Below are positions 46,050 through 58,700 of a stretch of DNA of 64,000 bases, piece by piece. Under the pieces are notes generated by a model. The model ran no database searches and had not been told where the DNA came from. It saw nothing but the letters and a program-made list of their open reading frames with translations. The first letter of the stretch is position 1. Each line of letters opens with the position of its first letter. The stretch spans positions 7,068,001 through 7,132,000 of the forward strand of contig NC_046674.1 in the NCBI RefSeq assembly GCF_003369915.1. The letters are read 5' to 3'. This DNA is from Drosophila miranda. Its lineage: Eukaryota; Arthropoda; Insecta; Diptera; Drosophilidae. The translations under genes were made by a program, and so were the position numbers.

Positions 46050-48147
46050 CTACACATACTGATGATCCCCACCCATCCCGTCCGGGCAGTCAACGCTGAG
46101 CAGCGGCTCCTTCTCGATGGTCTGATGCACATGGGCATCATAGTCGTAGTAGTTCATCCAGTCCACACGCTTCGGCTGCACCAGGCCAAAGCAGCTGCAC
46201 TCCAAAAAGTCAATTAGATTCTGTATGGGGCCGCGCGTGAACGGGCTGTGTCCGCCCTTGGCCTGGAAGTGACGATAGCGACCCCGATTCATGCGCTCAT
46301 TGGTGGTCATGCCCAAGCAAATCACCTGATATGTCTGGCAAATGGTCAGCAGAATCACCCAGGACATGTGGAGCAGGGCATTGCCCATCACCCAGCCCAC
46401 CCAGGCATTGCAGTTGCCAATGGCCCGCATCGCCCCAAGGAAGTCTGCAATGATCGTAATGGTTTAATCGGAAGAGAAGGCTGTCTGTTGACTCACCATC
46501 AAAGTGCACATTGCACTGATTCACGTAGTACTTGGAGCCGCCATACAGCATCCAGACGCACATGATCAGGAGCATCCAAAGGAATCCCATGAAGTAGCTG
46601 TGATTCTTCAGCCCAATGCAGTTGCCCACCCAGGGGCAATGATGATCGAACCTTGCCACACATCGATCGCATACCGAACAGTGCTTGGAGCGTATGGGTC
46701 GCCTCACCAGGCAGCCGGAGCAAAAGGAGGCGGGCTCAAAACCAATGCCACCCCGTTCCGATAGCTCAATGATGGTCTGAAAGAGTTCCAAGAGTAAAGG
46801 TGTAAAGGAGAATAGGAAATGGGGACATATTTCAGAGCTCTCACCTTGAATCGCTGTTCCCTGGTTGGTCGGATGATGCCCGGATCTCCCTTCCACGACT
46901 TGAGGAAGCACACCCACAATATCAGGGAGCAGATGAGGAAGCATACAGTGGCCGTAAGGGAGACAGCATCATCGATATACATCAGCCAGGTGACATAGAA
47001 CCACGCCTTGGTGGCCAGGTAAACGCTCAACGGGAGCAGAGCCATCAGGTGCTCATCGAAGAGGGTCTTGCCAATTGTGTGGAATATGCCGTACAAGCAG
47101 CCGAGCAGGAAAAACTTAATGATATACAGCGTGTTCAGGGTGAACACGATCCCTGCCAGATAGAAGGCGGTGAAGGGGCAGGCCACCATTGACCACCATC
47201 GCAAGCGTTTGTCGTGCCGCAGCTTGGACACCAGCGAGCGTCGCTGCTGTGAGGTGAGCGCCGCCTCTCGCACGCGATCCATTACCTTGGCCCCGATCCA
47301 GATGGCGCCCGTCTGAGACTCGAGCATCGTGAGCGGCGTCTCTCCCCGCATATTGGGCACGTCCAGTGAGGCCTTCGACTTGAGCACCAGTGTGGAAATG
47401 GCGGTGGCATTGCGTGCCAGGATGGCCCAATGCAAGGCCGTGTTGCCATGCGTGTAGTCAACCATGGCGGGATTGGCTCCAAGGGTGAGCAGCAGGCGCA
47501 CGGGATCCAGGGCGCAGACCTGAATGATTAAAAGTGGGTCAAAGGTCAGATGAAGGGAATGCCAGAGAATCCAATCCACTCACCTTCCATGCTGCCCACA
47601 TGAGCGCCGTCATTCCTCCCCGATCTTGTAGATCTGGATCCACCCCCTTGGCTATGAAGTACGCCACTAGGGCGGTGTGGGCGAACTGAGCTGCAATGTG
47701 TATGCAGGAGCAGCCCTCCGCATCCCGGATCCGTGGATCGGCCCCGGCGGCCATGAGCAGGACTACGGCACCCAGGTGGCCCTGTCTGGTAGCCCAGTGC
47801 AGGGGCGTGGCATTCAGCTCACCCCCAACGGCATCAACGGTGGCGCCCTTCTCCAGGAAGTACCTGATGATATCTCGTCGATTGTTGATCGCCGCCCAAT
47901 GGAGGAGGGTGACCGTCTCGCTATCCGGCTGGTTCACATCCCAGCCAGACTCGACCAGCTCCCGGACCCTGGCTATGGCGCCGTACTGGGTGGCCTTAAC
48001 GATATCGAAGCCACTGTAATCGGGCTCCACTGGAGCGGTGGGTGGTTGCTGGGCAATCAATGCCGACTGCCGTTCGTTATCGGTCTGATTGCCTGCTCCA
48101 GGGACACAAGAGCCCGTTGTGGCCGCATTGCAGGCGCTTTGGTACAT
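46050..48147 (-). CDS. Hip14: palmitoyltransferase Hip14 (ankyrin-DHHC)
   Basis: Minus-strand exons 47584-48147, 46845-47519, 46497-46776 and 46050-46444; phases 0, 0 and 1; 637 residues, the length I expect for the fly protein. Hip14 S-palmitoylates synaptic proteins (cysteine string protein and SNAP25 in flies) at Golgi and presynaptic membranes and is needed for synaptic exocytosis. Ankyrin repeats span about residues 45-290 ([48 protein letters not shown]). Paired transmembrane segments follow at about 320-410. Then comes the Cys-rich DHHC domain: [19 protein letters not shown] and [12 protein letters not shown] near residue 457, with all zinc and catalytic cysteines present. Two more membrane segments and a cytosolic tail end the protein. 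A motif 1 and a perfect DRE lie about 330-355 bp upstream. Confidence 0.97.
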
Positions 48148-48478
48148 GATTTGCGATTATTGCTCAAAATGTGATTCACTTCGATACGACGTTCGTAACA
48201 TTAACCATCCCCCTCCTTCCAATGCAACGCGTGCGAGAGAGAGACAGACGGCAGAGAGAGGAGAGAAGAGACGACACCCCCACCAGGCGATGGTCGGTCG
48301 GGTCGGACAGGTAGTTCACGCTCACTGCCACCTTGTCATTTCAGTTACTCCTGCAGCAGCCGCTTTTTTTTCCTAATACGAACCTCGCATAGGACATAGG
48401 ACCACACGCGGAGCTAAATTTATTTATTTACACGGCTATCGGGGGGAGGGGGGCTATTAATTTAATGCGTTTTACATC

Positions 48479-48503
48479 CAGTGTGACCGCGGACTTATCG
48501 ATA
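48479..48503 (-). promoter_or_regulatory. Hip14 core promoter: motif 1 plus DRE
   Basis: Minus-strand GGTCACACTG (48479-48488) next to a perfect palindromic DRE TATCGATA (48496-48503). Repeated GGTATATTT motif-6 sites (minus strand) lie further out. The orientation of motif 1 fits Hip14. Confidence 0.7.
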
Positions 48504-49080
48504 AGATATACGGTCCGACCCTCAGAAATATACCAAAATATACCGTCCCAATATAAAAATATACCGTAAATATACTGACGAATTATTTGTATTCATTTCA
48601 TCCTCGCTCTTGATATGCGGTTTAACAACAACTACACGCTAACTACACATTTGCTACATATGAACTACATTATGTAGTTTCAAAAATTGTTGAGCTTTTT
48701 TTTCATATGAGCCCCATGAAAGCGCCAGTGTGAGAAACCTCCGTTATCCAGACCCTCAGAAATATACCAAAATATACCGTCTCATTTTCAGAATACACCG
48801 TAAATATACCGATGAAAAAACGAACTTAGCCCACTGAAACCTCTTAATTTAAACTTAATAACAACTTGAGTTAAACCGCGGAAAGTAATACTAACAATGA
48901 CAATTATCCTTCCATCCTATCCAATCATATTTACTTTCAGCTGGACTACGCTAAAATTCTTAAATTTTCTTCAACTTCTTGAAGTATATTTTAATAGGCA
49001 CTGGTCTACAATGGATTAATCATAGTCCTCGATTTTGATATTCGGTTTATTCCTGCTAGCTATCTTGGTCTAACCGCAGC
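48479..49080 (-). repeat. dispersed promoter-proximal repeat, copy D (inverted)
   Basis: Read on the minus strand it shows CCGAATATCAAAATCGAGGA near 49020-49040, an ATTTAAATTAAGAGG then TTTCAGTGGGCTAAGTTCG block near 48820-48855, two doublets of GGTATATTTTGGTATATTT followed by CTGAGGGTC, and motif 1 at the end. The doubled motif-6 segment (near 48520-48545 and 48757-48782) suggests a local internal duplication. Confidence 0.65.
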
Positions 49081-49305
49081 CAGAAACGACTAGTTTCTGC
49101 ATTCATGAGTCTAAGATGACAAACATTTCCTCAATTCTAAAATATCCTTTTCCTAGGGTTTTCCGAGTGCTACGAAAAACTGCCAACAATTGGCCGTTTC
49201 CCAGCACTGTTTGGCAGTGCTTAAAGCCCGCCTTATTTTTTGGCATCAATCTGCCGTTCCATGATTCCATGAGTTTATTCATTTATTTATACAAATAGAC
49301 CATTT

Positions 49306-52300
49306 ATGATGGACGCCAAGCGTAAATTTAATAGCAACACCAATGGCCAGGCCAAGAAACCCAGGTGAGAGTTAGCGTTAATGCGAGGTGGTGAAATGCA
49401 CAATAAACCATCTCTTTGGGCCCCAGAAATCCCGACGAAGATGAGGAAATGGACTTCGAGGCCGAGCTGGCGGCCTTTGAAAACAGCGAAGAGCTAGACC
49501 AGACTCTACTCCTTGGCGAGGGACCCGAGAATCAACAGACCAGCGAGCGCTGGTCACGGCCAGCGCCTCCCAAACTGGATCCTAGCAAAGACAACTTGGA
49601 GTTCCAGCAATTGGATGTGGAGAACTATATGGGCCAGCCGCTGCCCGGCATGCCCGGAGCCCAGCTGGGACCCGTGCCGGTGGTGCGCATGTTCGGTGTC
49701 ACCATGCAGGGCAACTCGGTGTGCTGCCATGTGCACGGCTTCTGTCCGTACTTCTACATAGAAGCCCCAACGAAATTCGAGAAATATCACTGCGAGAAGC
49801 TGCAAAAGTCGCTAGATCAGAAGACCATAGCCGATATACGCAACAACAAGGACAATGTCCAAGAGGCAGTGCTGATGGTGGAACTGGTGGAGAAGCTCAG
49901 CATCCATGGCTACAACGGAGACCAGAAGCAGCGGTACATCAAGATTACAGTGACTCTGCCACGGTTTGTGGCCGCCGCCTCGCGCCTGCTCAAGAAGGAG
50001 GTGATCATGGCCGAAATCGATTTCCAAGACTGCCGCGCCTTCGAAAATAACATCGACTTTGACATACGCTTCATGGTGGACACTGGCGTTGTTGGCTGCA
50101 ACTGGATCGAGCTGCCCCAGGGCCATTGGCGGCTGAGGAGTGGTAACAGCAAGCCGCTGCCTGAATCCCGCTGTCAGATTGAGGTGGATGTGGCCTTTGA
50201 CAGGTTCATCTCCCACGAACCCGAGGGGGAATGGTCCAAGGTAGCCCCCTTCCGCATCTTGTCCTTTGACATTGAATGCGCTGGCCGAAAGGGAATCTTC
50301 CCCGAGGCCAAAATGGATCCAGTAATACAGATCGCCAACATGGTCATCCGGCAGGGCGAACCAGAGCCCTTCATCCGCAATGTCTTCACACTGAATGTGT
50401 GCGCCCCGATCATTGGCAGCCAGGTGTTGTGCCACGACAAGGAGACCCAGATGCTGGACAAGTGGTCCGCGTTTGTGCGCGAGGTGGATCCGGACATTCT
50501 CACCGGCTACAACATCAACAACTTTGACATTCCCTATCTGATCAATCGGGCAGCCCACCTGAAGGTGAAGAATTTCGAGTATCTGGGCAGGATTAAGAAC
50601 ATACGATCCGTGATCAAGGAGCAGGTGCTTCAATCCAAGCAAATGGGTCGCCGCGAGAACCAGTATGTGAACTTCGAGGGACGCGTGCCCTTCGATTTGC
50701 TGTTTGTCCTGCTGCGGGAATATAAACTCCGTTCGTACACCCTTAACGCCGTGAGCTATCACTTCCTGCAGGAGCAGAAGGAGGATGTGCACCACAGCAT
50801 TATCACGGACCTGCAGAACGGGGACGAGCAGACACGGCGCCGCCTGGCCATGTACTGCCTCAAGGATGCGTATTTGCCACTCCGCCTGCTGGAGAAGCTC
50901 ATGGCGATAGTCAACTACATGGAGATGGCCAGGGTAACGGGCGTCTCCCTGGAGTGCCTGCTCACCCGCGGGCAGCAAATCAAAGTGCTCAGCCAGCTGT
51001 TGCGCAAGGCCAAGACCAAGGGCTACATAATGCCCTCGTACACGCCCCAGGGATCGGATGAGCAGTACGAGGGAGCCACGGTAATCGAACCGAAGCGTGG
51101 CTACTACGCAGATCCCATATCCACGTTGGATTTCGCCTCGCTGTACCCCAGCATAATGATGGCCCACAATCTCTGTTACACCACCTTGGTGCTGGGGGGA
51201 AGCCGGGAGAAGCTCAGGGAGAAGGATGGCCTGCAGGATGAGCAAGTGGTGCGTACGCCGGCCAACAATTACTTTGTCAAGTCGGAGGTGCGACGGGGTC
51301 TGCTGCCAGAGATCCTGGAATCCCTGCTGGCTGCCCGAAAGCGTGCCAAGAATGATCTGAAAGTGGAGACAGACCCATTCAAGCGCAAGGTCCTCGATGG
51401 CCGCCAATTAGCACTGAAAATCTCAGCCAACTCTGTGTACGGTTTCACCGGGGCCCAAGTGGGCAAGCTACCATGCCTTGAGATCTCTGGGAGCGTCACA
51501 GCCTACGGCAGAACCATGATAGAACTGACCAAGAACGAGGTGGAATCTCACTACACCCGGGCAAATGGATACGAGAACGATGCCGTTGTCATCTACGGCG
51601 ACACGGACTCTGTGATGGTGAATTTCGGCGTCAAGACTCTGGAGCGGAGCATGGAGCTGGGCAGGGAGGCGGCCGAGCTGGTAAGCGCCAAGTTTGTCCA
51701 TCCGATAAAGCTGGAATTCGAGAAGGTCTACTATCCCTACCTGCTGATCAACAAGAAGCGCTACGCAGGATTGTACTTCACCCGGCCGGAGGCCTACGAC
51801 AAAATGGACTGCAAGGGAATCGAGACGGTGCGGCGCGACAACTCTCCGCTGGTGGCCAACCTGATGAACTCCTGTCTACAGAAGCTGCTCATTGAGCGAG
51901 ACCCCGACGGAGCCGTCACCTATGCCAAGCAGGTGATTGCGGATCTGCTCTGCAATCGCATTGACATCTCCCAGCTGGTTATCACCAAGGAGCTGGCCAA
52001 GACTGACTATGCGGCAAAGCAGGCGCACGTGGAGCTGGCCGCCAAGATGAAGAAACGCGATCCGGGCACAGCCCCGAAGCTGGGAGATCGCGTTCCCTAT
52101 GTGATCTGTGCGGCGGCCAAGAACACGCCGGCCTATGCGAAGGCCGAAGATCCGTTGTATGTCCTGGAGAACAGTGTGCCCATCGATGCCACTTATTATT
52201 TGGAGCAGCAGCTGTCCAAGCCGCTGCTGAGGATATTCGAGCCGATCCTAGGGGAGAAAGCAGAGTCCATACTCCTCAAGGGAGAGCACACACGCACTCG

Positions 52301-52649
52301 CACTGTGGTCACGTCCAAGGTGGGCGGCCTGGCAGGATTCATGACCAAAAAGTCAGCCTGCCTGGGCTGCAAAACGCTGATGCCCAAGGGCTATGAGAAG
52401 TCGTGCCTCTGCCCGCACTGTGAGCCACGGATGAGTGAGCTATACCAGAAGGAGGTGGGTGCCAAGCGAGGGCTCGAGGAGACCTTTGCCCGCCTGTGGA
52501 CCGAATGCCAGCGCTGTCAGGGATCGTTGCACGAGGAGGTAATCTGCTCGAACCGCGACTGTCCCATCTTTTACATGAGACAGAAGGTACGCATGGAGCT
52601 GGACACACAGGAGAAGCGTGTGCTGAGATTTGGACTGGCCGAATGGTAA
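49306..52649 (+). CDS. DNApol-delta: DNA polymerase delta catalytic subunit
   Basis: Exons 49306-49364 and 49427-52649; 1,093 residues. Family-B replicative polymerase that synthesises the lagging strand with PCNA. A basic N-terminus (MMDAKRKF) is followed by an acidic stretch. 3'-5' exonuclease motifs are intact: [14 protein letters not shown] (about 300), [10 protein letters not shown] and [12 protein letters not shown]. Polymerase motifs are intact: [10 protein letters not shown] (motif A, about 587), [12 protein letters not shown] (motif B, about 684) and YGDTDSVMV (motif C, about 742). The C-terminal zinc/iron-sulphur modules are present: CysA CLGC...CPHC near 998 and CysB CQRC...CSNRDC near 1048. 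The second Met (49309) is an alternative start and makes almost no difference. The gene is tail-to-tail with Arl1, 222 bp apart. Confidence 0.98.
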
Positions 52650-52871
52650 ATTTGTGGTTTGTTTAATCCTATAATTTAATAATTATATTACTAGAAGTTA
52701 TTACAAAGTTCTTTCGTTTCGTTTCTTGGATTTCTCTGCGCAATTTGCAAGTTTGAAAAAAAAGCTGTAGACGAATCCTTAGCTGGCGACGCTTTGGATA
52801 AATATTTTTACACAGGGGTAGGGCTGATAGGTGGCGGCTAAGGGGCTGAGGATTGACTTGCGTTACGAGAA

Positions 52872-53630
<759 letters not shown>

Positions 53631-53760
53631 GATTAAAGATCAACTTTATCTAGTGCTGGCGCTGCCTCTAAATGCTTAAATGTTTAACCTAAATAATTGT
53701 ATTTATTCTACAATTAAATATACAAAATATACGAAATAAACTTGTTTTCACTTTTTTGTC

Positions 53761-54250
53761 AGAATGGTTCAGGTTTTGGTATTCACTGTTTACGTGAACA
53801 TGACGTGTCATGGCATACGTTCACAGTGAGTTTATAAAAATATTATTAAATGGCAGTGAAGTTTTTTCAATTATAACTGAACATATTGACAGTTTTAAAA
53901 ATGATGTGTTAATTAATAATAATAAATAAATAATAGCATATTTTCTACGGTTATAATTTATTTGAGATGAACATATATTTGTATTCATTTTTATATTGCA
54001 AAACTAATACAAACTTAACTGTGACTGCGACTGTGACTGCGGTGAAAGAACTGTTTCTTGCCGGCTACCAGAGTTGACACCCCTCCGAATGGTTCAGGTT
54101 ATGATATTGAAGTTCTAAAAATGATATATTAATAAACAATAAAATAAAAAAATTGCATATTTTGTATGATTGTAATTTATTTGATATATATATATTTTTT
54201 TTTTTTATTCATTTTTACATTGCAGAACTAAGGATATAGAAACTTCCATA
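53761..54250. repeat. diverged tandem duplication of about 0.25-0.3 kb
   Basis: GAATGGTTCAGGTT occurs at about 53763 and 54088. In each case it is followed at similar spacing by an AAAAATGAT(A/G)T(A/G)TTAAT block, an AATTTATTTGA block and a TTATTCATTTTTA(T/C)ATTGCA-like end. The two halves are clearly related but substantially diverged. Confidence 0.6.
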
Positions 54251-54860
54251 CGCTGGTTTTTTTAATTTTCGCTATCTCAGGTCGTGCTTCCGTGCGTCAT
54301 TTATTCCAATGGATAGCTTTAAATGCTTGTCGCGCATTCACTTTCAAACAATTTCTATTTGGCGCGCACCACTCGGCTCTTTTAGCTCTCTCTCTCTCTC
54401 TTTCTCGCTCTCCTTGAATCGGGTATGAATCGGCAGCAACATTCCATGCACAAATGTTGCGGAAACATTCAAGGACCTGCATACCCTGCGGAAATGGATA
54501 TTATAGAATTGAGAATATGTTTGTCATCTAATGCACCAATAAAGGCCAAAACTAGTCAGTTTCTGTTTTAAAGGTATTTCAATATTTTGAAGGTCCTGGT
54601 CTTCTTACAGAAACCAATAATGGGTAACGGGATCGAGATATATATTTACAAGACCCTAATCATATGCATTAATATGTCCAAAACATAACAATCTGAGATC
54701 ATTTCTATATTAATTACATTTTAAAACAGCTTGGAAAAACAGTTTCTTCATATATGTATATCAACGAAATAGGGTATACCTGCGCCCAAACTCCGGTTGA
54801 CGTGACATTTCACACTCACTTACGGCGTTTTCCATACTCACTTACGGTGCCACTGTTTTT

Positions 54861-55332
54861 TTGTTGACCTTTTTTGCTTAAACCTTGCTGTAGTTAAAAT
54901 ACAATAAATGGGAGTACTAAAAACTAACCAATCTTGTAGAAAATTTTTTCATTAATGGCCTCAAATTATATGGGGAAAGCTAAAGGTTTTAGTTAGGCAG
55001 CATTATTCAACGGAATAAAGAAATTGAGCAATTGGAACGATTTTTCTCTTACGTTTTATTACGTGTCATTTGTTTAACTTTTTTCGCTAAAACCTTTTTT
55101 ATGCAAAATAAAATAAAAGCAAGTGGTTAAAATAAAACAGTCAGGTAGACGATTGATTTTTTACTTGTATTAAATTATGTGGGCATGGCTAAAGGTTTTA
55201 GTTAGGCAGCATTATTCAACGGAAGATCAAAAACGAGGAATATGTAAAATTGAACTTTAATTCGTCAGTATATTTACGGTATATTTAGGTATATTTCTCA
55301 GAGTCGGACCGTATATTTCAACGGTCACACTG
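54861..55332 (+). repeat. dispersed promoter-proximal repeat, tandem copies E and E2
   Basis: Two adjacent partial copies (54861-55042 and 55064-55332). Both contain a TTTTTGCTTAAACC-like start and share GCTAAAGGTTTTAGTTAGG and CAGCATTATTCAACGGAA. The second continues with AAAAACGAGGAATATG, a series of GGTATATTT motifs, and motif 1 right at the brm start region. Confidence 0.65.
55277..55332 (+). promoter_or_regulatory. brm core promoter: motif 6 (x2) and motif 1
   Basis: CGGTATATTT (55277-55286) and AGGTATATTT (55287-55296), then perfect GGTCACACTG (55323-55332). No TATA box is evident. The start codon is 420 bp further on, leaving a long leader that may contain an intron (a possible GTAATATT donor near 55400). 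Confidence 0.7.
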
Positions 55333-55752
55333 GAGACGTCCGCCATTTGCTGTCGCGTCGTTCGAGAAAATTGAAAAAAAGTGAAAAATAGTGCTAATAG
55401 GTAATATTATTGTGGCAAAATATTGCTATTCGGTGATTTTTTTAGTGTATTCCAAGTGAAACACAAGTTCTAGCACAAAGTAGGGTTTATGTGACCGGTT
55501 TGTACCATTTGTGGAAAGTCAAACATAGACTGCGCAAAAAGTGTGACAAAAAAGCGAGTGAAAAACAATGATGCGATTAGATATCCCTCGGCTAAAAGAT
55601 TCTGATATTTGTTTTAAACAATGCAATGTGCAATAACACACAAATGTGCATTTAGCTTCCACTTTTAGGTGTCGGTGCACCAGCTAGTTTTGTAATATAT
55701 TCGGCGCCCTCGCACTACCCCGGCACTACCGCACAGGAGACCCGAAGTGAAA

Positions 55753-58700
55753 ATGGCCTCGCCCTCGCCGGCGAACAGTCCCATGCCGCCACCACAGGCG
55801 CCCAGCCCGATGGCACCACCCTCCCAGAGCCCAGCACCCTCGCCACATAGTCCGTACCCGCACCAGCAGCCGGGGCCGCCGCAGGGACCACCGCCTGGAG
55901 CACCGCCCCACATGCAAGGGCCCCCGCCACCGGGCCACCCAGCTGCGTACGGACATCCGATGCAGCATGGACCACCAGGACAGGGCCCACCTCCGCATCA
56001 TATGCCGCCACATCATCAGGGAATGAGTATGTTCTTGATATGCCACACACTCTTCTGTTGTCCATCACGCATAATCATTTTTAGTTTTCTCAAAAGGTCC
56101 GCACATGGGAATGCAGATGCCGCCGACGGGACCGAATATGTCGCCCATCGGATATCAGACACACGGAATGCCTCCCAATGTAAGTTTTGAATCCCCGCTC
56201 CCCCCGGGATGAGAGCAATCTACATCTTCGCATATACTACTCGTATATGGCGCGAAAATTGTTTTATTGTTTATTATCTCCGCAAAACGCCGGCAATCTC
56301 CAAAAAAGCTCCGCACACAACAGCGAGCTTTCATGGGTATCGAAGCTCAAGCTTTTCAATTTAGATATTTTGTTGCAAACAATTTATTGTGGAATGTGAT
56401 GCCTAAATTACTTTTTAACTGCCACACCCCCCACCGACTCCTCGAGGTCGGCCTTGCGCAACAAATCTTCAATTTCCTTGCGCAACGTCTCTGTGCCCGC
56501 ACAGATCAGATCTGGCTTCATGATGTCGAAAGGTCCGCCAAATGGATGAGTGACCACGCCCCCAGCCTCGCTCACTAGCAGGGAACCAGCAGCACAGTCC
56601 CAGGGATACATGTCCTCAATGTAGAAAGCATCTAGATTCCCAGCTGCCACCATGCACAGCTCATCCACCACACAGGAGTAGGCCAGCAGGCTAGAGGATA
56701 GAGAGATACATGTATAGAGATTGGGATAATAGGGTTTCTGCCACTTACCGTCTGGCATTCAGTCCCACATGGTAGATCCGTTTGATGTGCTTGTTGGCCA
56801 CAGAGTGGACATGCAGCAGTGACACTTCATAGGCGACATTGGCATCCTTGATGCTCTCGCAGTTGCTCACACGGATCGGCTTGCCATTGCAGAAGGCCCC
56901 CTGCCCCAGCTTGGCTGTGAAGATCTTCTTCTGGGCAGGATTGTTAATGACACCCAGCACGATCTGTTTGTTGATGGACAAACCGATGGAGACACAGACA
57001 TGGGGAATTTGTTTAATGAAATTGGATGTGCCATCGATGGGATCTATGATCCAGGTGGGAACATCCGTTAGCTCCTTGGAAACATTATTATTCTTTGCTG
57101 TTTCCTCCTCGCCAATGAACTTGTGATCCGGATAGCTGGCCAGTATCTGCTCCATGAGAAAATCCTCGATTTTGTTATCGTAGTCGGTGACCACATCGTA
57201 AAAGTCCCCCTTAATGGAGACATTCTTGCTCGTGCGCTCGTAGCCCTCCATCAGGATCTCACCCGCCTGAACGGCCAGTGGATAGATGAAGCTGTACAGC
57301 TCCTCCACAACATCCGATTGCCCTCCTGCTGCCGACTGCGACATTCTCTGTTCCAGTAACTGATCTTGCGATGTAAACGAGGCGGTGCTTCGTCGCTCAG
57401 CTTGCGTTGCCAACTAATCAGATATGCACTGGCTGGGTTGCTGGGTGGCTGTATGGCTGCCTGGAAGTGGTGTTGTATGGGGAGGAGGAGCTTTGATTAT
57501 ATTTAGCAGACACAATTGTCTCCCAGCTTTGATTGTTTGCTTCTCGTTGGCTACATTGAGTTTTATGATAGCCCGAAGCTTGTACTCAAAATTGGCATCT
57601 CACCTGTCCCAGTGCTTGTTTTATCTCAATTTGTTTGTTGAACGTACGTACGTACGTACACAAATATTCGCTTTTTATCTCACAGACAGTTGTAAAACCA
57701 GTTTTTATCAGACCCCCCGTCCCTCCGTAAGTTCGTCTCCTCTCGTATCTGTCGTGAATGATCTTTTCAAACTGGAGGCTACTGTCATTTATAGAACAGT
57801 AGAAATGGGGAGGCATCGGGCTCATCTTTTGTGTACACTTTATTGCAGTATGCTCACTGGAACGTATAGTCCGTAATCCGATCGGCCTCCTTTATCAACT
57901 GGATCACGTTCTGGGCCAACTCTTCGGTGCAGGCGCAGACACAGTCCGGTTGCATCACCTCGAATTTGCCGCCACTGGTGTGGTAGATCCTGCCACCCGC
58001 TTCGGTGAGGATTATGGCACCAGCGGCCAGATCCCAGGGCTTCAGATTCTCCACATGATAGGCATCACAACGTCCGGTGGCTATATAGCAGAGCGTCAGA
58101 GCTGCACTGCCCAAACTTCGAATGCTGATTGCCATGGAGGGCATTTCGTAGTAAAATATAAATGGGATAGTACGCATAAGTGGGGAAACGAGATCAGAGA
58201 CTTACGCAGTGGCATTCGATCCTAGCTTGAAGAGACGCTTCACGTTCTGGTCCCGCGCCTTGGCCACAACGATTAGCGACATTTCATAGCCCACAACAGC
58301 CTGTTGGATCTGCCAAAAGAGAAGATATAAGAGCGCTAGTCAGAGTGACTGGATGATCGACTCTTATCTATCACTCTCTCCGTCGCTACCACTCACCGTG
58401 ACTACCTTCGAAGCTACGCTGATGGGTTGGCCATTCAAGAAGGCTCCCTGACCCTTGCGCGATGAGTACAACTCATTGGTCGCCGGATTGTAGATGATGC
58501 CCGCCACCAGCTCCTTGTTGATGGCCAGGCCCACGGAGATGCAACAGTGGGGAATTTTGCGTACGAAATTGTTGGTTCCATCGATGGGGTCTATGATCCA
58601 GGTGGGGGCATCGGTTAGCTCGGCTTGATCCAGCGATCCAGCCAGCGCTTCTTCGCCAATGATGCGGGACTCGGGGAAGGCCTTGAGCAGACCAGCCGTG

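Larger units (their letters stand above)
48148..49305. other. divergent promoter region Hip14/DNApol-delta
   Basis: 1.16 kb between two divergent genes. It contains a GA-rich stretch (about 48230-48285) in the Hip14 leader, then motif 1 and DRE, then an inverted copy of the dispersed repeat (48479-49080). The DNApol-delta 5' UTR must start after about 49080. No coding frame is credible. Confidence 0.6.
53631..55752. other. intergenic region Arl1-brm
   Basis: Holds the Arl1 promoter, a diverged tandem duplication (53761-54250), an AG/CT-rich stretch near 54370-54410, two copies of the dispersed repeat (54861-55042 and 55064-55332), and then the brm promoter and 5' leader. No coding frame is supported. 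Confidence 0.55.

Noticed and set aside
49812-51407. 531-codon minus-strand frame inside DNApol-delta
   Set aside because: Shadow of a strongly codon-biased gene; the plus strand carries all polymerase motifs.
57345-57413. N-terminal extension of IMPase paralog 1
   Set aside because: The open frame upstream of Met (57344) begins with TTG, not ATG, and the extra residues do not resemble the start of paralog 4.
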